From Luteolibacter sp. LG18 (GTDB lineage: Bacteria; Verrucomicrobiota; Verrucomicrobiia; Verrucomicrobiales; Akkermansiaceae): a DNA stretch of 64,000 nucleotides. Below are positions 59,859-64,000 of the stretch, piece by piece. Location of the stretch: positions 806,001-870,000 of the forward strand of contig NZ_AP024600.1 in assembly GCF_036322585.1 (NCBI RefSeq), written 5' to 3'. The notes under the pieces were generated by a model, which saw nothing but the letters and a program-made list of their open reading frames with translations, was not told the origin of the DNA and did no database searches. Made by a program: the position numbers and the translations under genes. How positions within the stretch are numbered: position 1 is the first letter of the stretch; every line of letters begins with the position of its first letter.

Positions 59859-61862
59859 TCATACCCCTTTGAGGCTCCTTTCCTTGTTCCGGGTCCGCTT
59901 GCCGCCCGGGCGTGGTTTGATCGGGGCGCGCTTGCCCACGGCCGCCTTCACCACCTGCTCCGCGAGGCCGGAATAGGCGTCTGCCAGGGTCAGGTGGTTC
60001 TCGCACTTGTCGACATAGTCGCCCTTCTCACCGTTCTTCTCCTCGCGGGCCGATCCGGTGATCAGATGGCGGTCCAGCGTCTGCAGGATGGCCGGGCTTC
60101 CCGGCGGCTGCACCGGCAGGCGCATCACCGGTTCCTGGAACACCTCGCCCTTGTGCTGGCGATAGACGTTCTCCTCCGGCGTCAGGAATTCATTCACCAC
60201 GCGGTCGATCGTGTCGAAGCGGTTGCACTTGATGACCGGATAGTAGCGCGTGATGCCGTCGGCCTGCTCCTGCCCGATCTCCTGGACGATGCCGCCGCCC
60301 TGGGGCCGCGTGAACTCGACCACCGCGCACTTGAGCCCCTTCCATTCGCTGTTCTTGCCGTCCCACACCAGGCCGCCGGGGAACTCGATCCGCGAGTTCT
60401 CCGGATCGGAAACCTTCGGCCACTTGATGCCTTCCAGGCCGTTGAGCTTGTAGCAGAGCTGGCGCGCTTCGTTCACCGCCGGGCGGGCGTCGACGAACAA
60501 CGCCGTCAGACCGATCTTGTGGAAGAGCGTTTCGGCCCGCCGCACGACGTCGGCAATCGGGATCTCCTCGGCGTGGACGATGCGCTTCTCCACCTCGCTG
60601 GCGACCTCGCGGGCCACGAACCAGCAGCGGTTGCCCGTGTCCAGTCCGCCGTAACCGGTGGTACCAGGGCGCAGCGCCAGCGCGAAGTTGAACGGTTCTC
60701 CCGCCCCGCGGCTGCGGATCAGGATCTCCGGGGACAGCGCCTGCGTGGCGTTCTTCGGCAAGGCCAGCACCTCGCAGCAGAACACGATCATGCTGTCCGG
60801 ATCGATGACCGCCGCCTGCCAGCGGCTCACGATCTGGTTGAGATCGATCGCGTCGATCGCGAGCTGCGGAATCGTGAAGGACACATTCCGCATCTCGATG
60901 CGATCCGGCACCAGGTGCTTCTCGATCGGCTTGCGGCGGTCCACCACCGCTCCCGTCTCCGGATCGGCGAGGTAGAACACCTGGCCGGGCTTGTAGGGCC
61001 AGCGTTCCTTCTTCTCGTTCTCGAACTGGCCGGTGTGGGTCAGCTTCGGATCGCTCGGCTTCGGCACGCCATCCACCGCCAGGCGGCAGCATTGCGGCCA
61101 CGAGGTTTCCAGGCGGATCTGTTTGCCGCCGCCCACATCGAAAACGGAAATGCCCTGGCTGCCGTCCTCCCACTCCTTGTTCTGCCCGGCACCGTGCATG
61201 CGCTGGGTGCCGATCGAGATGCGGAAGCGCAGCTTGCCCGCCGCCATGCGGCCCACGAGATACTTCGAGTTCTTCGGCGGGATGTCGTCCTTCTCATCCT
61301 CGGCGGCCAGCTCCATCGAGAAGGTCGTGGGGATCTTGTTCATCCCCATGATCATCCCCACGGCGTTGCGTTTGCCATCATTCACGGAGAATGCGCCCTT
61401 ACGGTTGAGCGCCCGGCCACGGTTGTCCTTGGCCTTGCCCACCGTCATCAGCGGGCCGAGGAAATCGATCTGTTGGATGACGTCCGGCCGCAGCTTCGAA
61501 TCGACCACGCCTTCCACCAGGTTCTCGTCCGGCAGGTAGAGGCCCACGTTCTGGAACCGGATCGCCGTCATGTAGGCCATCAGGTTCAGTTCCAGGATCG
61601 TCTTGCCGAACTGCGCGCCGCCGCACAGAGCCAGCACGGAATCCTCCAGCGGCACGCCCGTGTGGGAGCCGAGCACCAGGTCGATGTATTCGATGACCGG
61701 AATCAGCGCCTCGCGCCCTTCCAGGGAATACGGCACGTAACGGCCATCGGGCGTCCGCGCCCTGGCGTGCTTTTCGAGGAACTCCCGGAAGCTGCCGATC
61801 TTAGGCACCTCCTTGGTGCCGTCCTTCGCCAGCCGTTCGTCGAGGCGATTGATCAGGCTCAT
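59859..61862 (-). CDS. Phage terminase large subunit
   Basis: 667 residues from the ATG at 61862 that overlaps the upstream stop. The ATPase Walker A is GGAQFGKTILELN near residue 82; LYLPDENLVEGVV follows. The nuclease half holds GYGGLDTGNRCWFV and ALFVDARPAVNEARQL, with acidic residues at RNase H-like positions. The end is basic (PIKPRPGGKRTRNKERSLKG). It cuts and pumps phage DNA into the prohead through the portal encoded next door. It resembles GpA-like or Mu gp28-like enzymes; the exact group is uncertain. Confidence 0.87.
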   Translation of the reverse strand: MSLINRLDERLAKDGTKEVPKIGSFREFLEKHARARTPDGRYVPYSLEGREALIPVIEYIDLVLGSHTGVPLEDSVLALCGGAQFGKTILELNLMAYMTAIRFQNVGLYLPDENLVEGVVDSKLRPDVIQQIDFLGPLMTVGKAKDNRGRALNRKGAFSVNDGKRNAVGMIMGMNKIPTTFSMELAAEDEKDDIPPKNSKYLVGRMAAGKLRFRISIGTQRMHGAGQNKEWEDGSQGISVFDVGGGKQIRLETSWPQCCRLAVDGVPKPSDPKLTHTGQFENEKKERWPYKPGQVFYLADPETGAVVDRRKPIEKHLVPDRIEMRNVSFTIPQLAIDAIDLNQIVSRWQAAVIDPDSMIVFCCEVLALPKNATQALSPEILIRSRGAGEPFNFALALRPGTTGYGGLDTGNRCWFVAREVASEVEKRIVHAEEIPIADVVRRAETLFHKIGLTALFVDARPAVNEARQLCYKLNGLEGIKWPKVSDPENSRIEFPGGLVWDGKNSEWKGLKCAVVEFTRPQGGGIVQEIGQEQADGITRYYPVIKCNRFDTIDRVVNEFLTPEENVYRQHKGEVFQEPVMRLPVQPPGSPAILQTLDRHLITGSAREEKNGEKGDYVDKCENHLTLADAYSGLAEQVVKAAVGKRAPIKPRPGGKRTRNKERSLKGV

Positions 61863-62392
61863 TGCGCCAGCACCTCCTTGAGCTGCTTCCAGATCTTCAT
61901 TGCCGCGTCGTTGCCCTGGATCTCGCCCAGCAAGGCATCGAGTCCGGCTTCCAACTTGGTCTTCGTCGCCAGCTCCAGCTTCTGCCGCTCCAGGGAGTGC
62001 TTCTCCTTGGCCAGCCGCAGCTTCGCCAGGGCGACGTAGCCCTTGATGTCCAGGTTCTCGGTGGCCTCGGACGTGAAGACGATCTGCGCCACACGGTCCA
62101 GCTCCTCCGGCGTGATGCTCGGATCGTTCGCCAGCTCGGCCTTCGCTTGGTTCGCCCGGCGCTTCGCCTCGGCAATGCGCCGCCTGAATGCCAGCCAGCG
62201 ATAGAAGTCCGACAAGGTGGACAACGCCACGGTGAAGCCGTAGCGCAATGGAATTTCCACCAGGATGGCATCGAGCTTCAGCTTCTTGCCGCCTTTCTCC
62301 GGATGGCGGAAGCGCCACAGCACCTCGTGCTCCTCGTCGGAGAGGTTCTGCAGTTTCGCGTCCGGGCGCGGATCTTGATCTGGGTCCAGCAT
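61859..62392 (-). CDS. Phage terminase small subunit (putative)
   Basis: 177 residues. A helix-turn-helix-like part, ILVEIPLRYGFTVALSTLSDFYRWL (given in two parts: ILVEIPLRYGF and TVALSTLSDFYRWL), is followed by a long coiled coil (RRRIAEAKRRANQAKAELAN) and a helical tail. This layout, DNA-binding head plus oligomerising helices, and its overlap with the large subunit gene fit a small terminase. No specific family motif was recognised. Confidence 0.68.
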   Translation of the reverse strand: MLDPDQDPRPDAKLQNLSDEEHEVLWRFRHPEKGGKKLKLDAILVEIPLRYGFTVALSTLSDFYRWLAFRRRIAEAKRRANQAKAELANDPSITPEELDRVAQIVFTSEATENLDIKGYVALAKLRLAKEKHSLERQKLELATKTKLEAGLDALLGEIQGNDAAMKIWKQLKEVLAQ

Positions 62393-62400
62393 TCACCCGG

Positions 62401-62667
62401 TCAGTTGAATTTGGCCAACAGTCCTTCGCCCCGCTCCGTGATCGCCCATTGCACGATCGTTTCATCGATCTCGCAGGGCACCTTCACGATGCGCTTGGTC
62501 TCCTCCAGCCACTGGATGTGCTCGGTCCACTCGTCGTCTTCGATGGGCGGGCGGGTCAGGCCGTTCACGTGGGAACGCAGCGACTCGTCCACCAGGGCAT
62601 ACCCATCCGCCCGCTTGAGCGCGGTGAGGATGCTTTTGCGGATCTGGGATGTGCGTTGCGGGTTCAT
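62401..62667 (-). CDS. Small winged-helix-like phage protein
   Basis: 88 residues from MNPQRTSQIRKS (62667); an open frame of 21 codons upstream overlaps the next gene. RTSQIRKSILTALKRADGYA and YALVDESLRSHVNG, then HIQWLEETKRIVKVPCEID with a final strand, resemble a winged helix. It may assist packaging or control. It overlaps the stop of the upstream gene by four bases. Confidence 0.6.
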   Translation of the reverse strand: MNPQRTSQIRKSILTALKRADGYALVDESLRSHVNGLTRPPIEDDEWTEHIQWLEETKRIVKVPCEIDETIVQWAITERGEGLLAKFN

Positions 62668-63134
62668 TGCTTGCGCGATGGGGTCTTGATGCCGAAGTGC
62701 AGGAAGATGAGATCGAGGCGGCCGTGCCAATCGCGGGCGACGTCATCGATCTTGTCGTTGAAGGCGGCGGTGATGTTCTTCTCCCGCTCGTGGCCGGAGG
62801 TGATGATCTCCTTGAATTGGGCGGCCTGCTCCGTGCGGAGCTTCTCCACGGCCGTCTCGATCAGATCGACGCGGGCGGCCAGCGCCTGGTGCTGGTCCCA
62901 GGATGGATGCGGCGGGTTGTTCGCCTGCACCGAGACCGTGGGGAACGGGGCCTGCACCGTGACGTTGCGATGGCGCTCACGCTCCTTCGTCGTGGCGTGA
63001 CGGTGCACGCCGACCAGGGCGGGAACGATCAGGGCGAGCCCTGCGAACAGCGCGCCGATCATCTTGAGCACCCACTCGCCGGAGAGCTGGGAATCCGGAG
63101 CGGCCGCCGCTTCGGCGAGGATCATCGCCAACAT
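62664..63134 (-). CDS. Phage membrane/coiled-coil protein (holin or spanin candidate)
   Basis: 156 residues from MLAMILAEAAAAP (63134). One membrane helix, KMIGALFAGLALIVPALVGV (about residues 24-43), is followed by a basic, then coiled-coil part (ARVDLIETAVEKLRTEQAAQ). DUF2730-like proteins of Mu phages have this shape, and lysis-protein roles are possible because it sits beside the endolysin. It overlaps neighbours on both sides. Confidence 0.6.
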   Translation of the reverse strand: MLAMILAEAAAAPDSQLSGEWVLKMIGALFAGLALIVPALVGVHRHATTKERERHRNVTVQAPFPTVSVQANNPPHPSWDQHQALAARVDLIETAVEKLRTEQAAQFKEIITSGHEREKNITAAFNDKIDDVARDWHGRLDLIFLHFGIKTPSRKQ

Positions 63135-63460
63135 CACTGCGCACCTCCCTTCAACCACCGCCTGCGGATCTCGTGGATCACGTCCGCCCACAGGTCGCCA
63201 GGCGTGCCGGTGAGCACCGCCTTGCGTTCCAGGTAGGCGTCCAGCTCACGCAGCGAGCTGGACGTGACTCCCATCACGAACTCGCGGCGGCTCGTGGCGT
63301 CGCAGGCCTGCCGGAACATCAGCTCGCCGTTGCAGATCACCGGAGCACCGGCGGCAACAACCGGGGCCGCGAACTTGATCGGCGGTCCCGGGCGCGCTCC
63401 CTGGCAATCCGCGCAACCGCAGCCTCTGGCATGCACGAGTTCGGCGAATGGATCGATCAC
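63134..63460 (-). CDS. Small phage protein with CxCxxC motif, 108 aa
   Basis: MIDPFAELVHARGCGCADCQGARPGPP (given in part: ARGCGCADCQG) carries three close Cys. The rest has RREFVMGVTSSSLRELDAYL and DVIHEIRRRWLKG. It may bind a metal. It overlaps the endolysin stop (ATGA) and the next gene's start, so it belongs to the lysis/packaging operon. Confidence 0.6.
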   Translation of the reverse strand: MIDPFAELVHARGCGCADCQGARPGPPIKFAAPVVAAGAPVICNGELMFRQACDATSRREFVMGVTSSSLRELDAYLERKAVLTGTPGDLWADVIHEIRRRWLKGGAQ

Positions 63461-63999
63461 AGCACGGACCCTTTCTCTTGGAAGAGTTCGCGGTAGTGGT
63501 CGTTGGGCGAGGCGGGCAACGACGCGGGCTGGTAGTGCGGGAAATCCTTGATCGACGTCCAGTCACCGCCCCAGGCGAGGCCGCATTCATCCGCCAAGGC
63601 TGTCGCGATCTCGCGATGGATCTTGTCGGCGAGGCCCGGCTCGTGCTCGTCCAGATAGCTGCCGCCACGGAACACCCCGAAGTCGACGGCGACGGCGAAG
63701 TTGTGCCAGGAGGAACCCGGCTTGGCCTTGGTGACGATCTGACCCGGCGTGGTGCGACCCTGGTTGTAGAGCGCCTGTTGCTCGGCCATCGTGCGGGTGC
63801 CCTGCACCGCGACGTAGGAGAGCCCGCGATCGGCAAGCCGGGCATTGGCCTGGCGATAGAAGTCGCGGAAGTTCGGCACGATCTTCGGATCGAGCTTCGC
63901 GAAGACTCCGGCCGTGCGGCTGTCGATGTCGCCGGAGGGCGGGATCGGTGCGGGCGTGGCGACCGCCGGAGCGGGCAGCGCGGCCAGGATGGCGGCGGC
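63457..63999 (-). CDS. M15-type endolysin (5' part outside window)
   Basis: The frame is open to the right edge of the window, so the product is longer than the 181 residues seen; a GTG at 63879 would give only 140. IDSRTAGVFAKLDPKIVPNF is a typical peptidase M15 lead-in. RTMAEQQALYNQGR, GSSWHNFAVAVDFGVF (the zinc-binding SxHxxxxAxD) and GGDWTSIKDFPHYQ with the last His match L-alanyl-D-glutamate or D-Ala-D-Ala-type peptidases. It degrades peptidoglycan for lysis. The upstream Ala/Pro-rich segment may be a linker. Confidence 0.85.
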   Translation of the reverse strand, partial: AAAILAALPAPAVATPAPIPPSGDIDSRTAGVFAKLDPKIVPNFRDFYRQANARLADRGLSYVAVQGTRTMAEQQALYNQGRTTPGQIVTKAKPGSSWHNFAVAVDFGVFRGGSYLDEHEPGLADKIHREIATALADECGLAWGGDWTSIKDFPHYQPASLPASPNDHYRELFQEKGSVL

Positions 64000-64000
64000 C

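Larger units (their letters stand above)
41456..64000 (-). mobile_element. Prophage, late (structural) region; right end outside window
   Basis: Twenty or so minus-strand genes are arranged as lysis, packaging, head, tail from right to left. Mu-type head genes (DUF935 portal, I-type protease, DUF1320-type connector) are combined with a long-tail set (tail tube, 688-residue tape measure, tail-tip proteins). No sheath protein or baseplate wedge was recognised, so a siphovirus-like tail is likely. No integrase, transposase or repressor is in view; they must lie beyond 64000. Confidence 0.9.

Noticed and set aside
57650..59872. 740-residue plus-strand open frame opposite the portal
   Set aside because: Antisense to a clear DUF935 portal.

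Overview
The window is 64 kb of GC-rich bacterial chromosome. The gene repertoire (MoxR/DUF58/transglutaminase operon, split arginine genes, large planctomycete/verrucomicrobial-style MFS carriers, TonB receptor, weak or missing Shine-Dalgarno sequences, abundant palindromic intergenic repeats) suggests a Verrucomicrobiota member, perhaps close to Luteolibacter or Haloferula. That placement is inferred from general gene flavour and was not tested by any search.

The host part (1 to about 41,260) begins inside an M42-type aminopeptidase. A tightly overlapping operon follows: a secreted protein of unknown function, a MoxR ATPase, a DUF58 protein and a membrane transglutaminase. Next come ilvC, a sugar-type MFS carrier, pcm, a small conserved protein, tRNA-Val, argJ, argC and tRNA-Pro. 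Then there is an NDH-2-like oxidoreductase with an unusual C-terminal domain, a secreted thioredoxin, avtA divergent from a peroxiredoxin, an SH3-type lipoprotein, a nucleotide-sugar group (rmlD, rmlB, a mannose-1-phosphate guanylyltransferase), ruvX, truA, a redoxin, a MoeB-rhodanese protein, an OPA-type MFS carrier, an esterase and argB. The host part ends with a CHASE2-like membrane protein, a small-molecule kinase, a SprT-like metalloprotease, a TonB receptor, a DUF167 protein, a large LplT/PlsC/ANL-remnant fusion with a small partner, and priA.

From about 41,456 to the right edge nearly everything lies on the minus strand and forms one prophage. It is read right to left: an M15 endolysin (running off the window), a membrane/coiled-coil protein, small and large terminase, a DUF935 (Mu gp29-type) portal, a Mu I-type protease/scaffold, a decoration protein, major capsid, a DUF1320-type connector, a head-morphogenesis protein, tail completion proteins, tail tube, two repeat-bearing tail proteins (one an SGNH/SASA esterase), tape measure and tail-tip proteins. 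The head is Mu-like and the tail looks long and non-contractile: no sheath, baseplate wedge or FI/FII genes were recognised. One plus-strand membrane-protein gene sits inside the head-tail module like a moron. Early and integration genes must lie to the right of the window.

The points most worth a second look are the portal with a ParB-like C-terminal domain, the esterase placed between tail tube and tape measure, the moron, twin 15-bp palindromes in the prophage, the NDH-2 fusion with a cyclic-nucleotide-binding-like domain, the Aas-like fusion with a truncated ligase domain, and several families of palindromic or tandem intergenic repeats.
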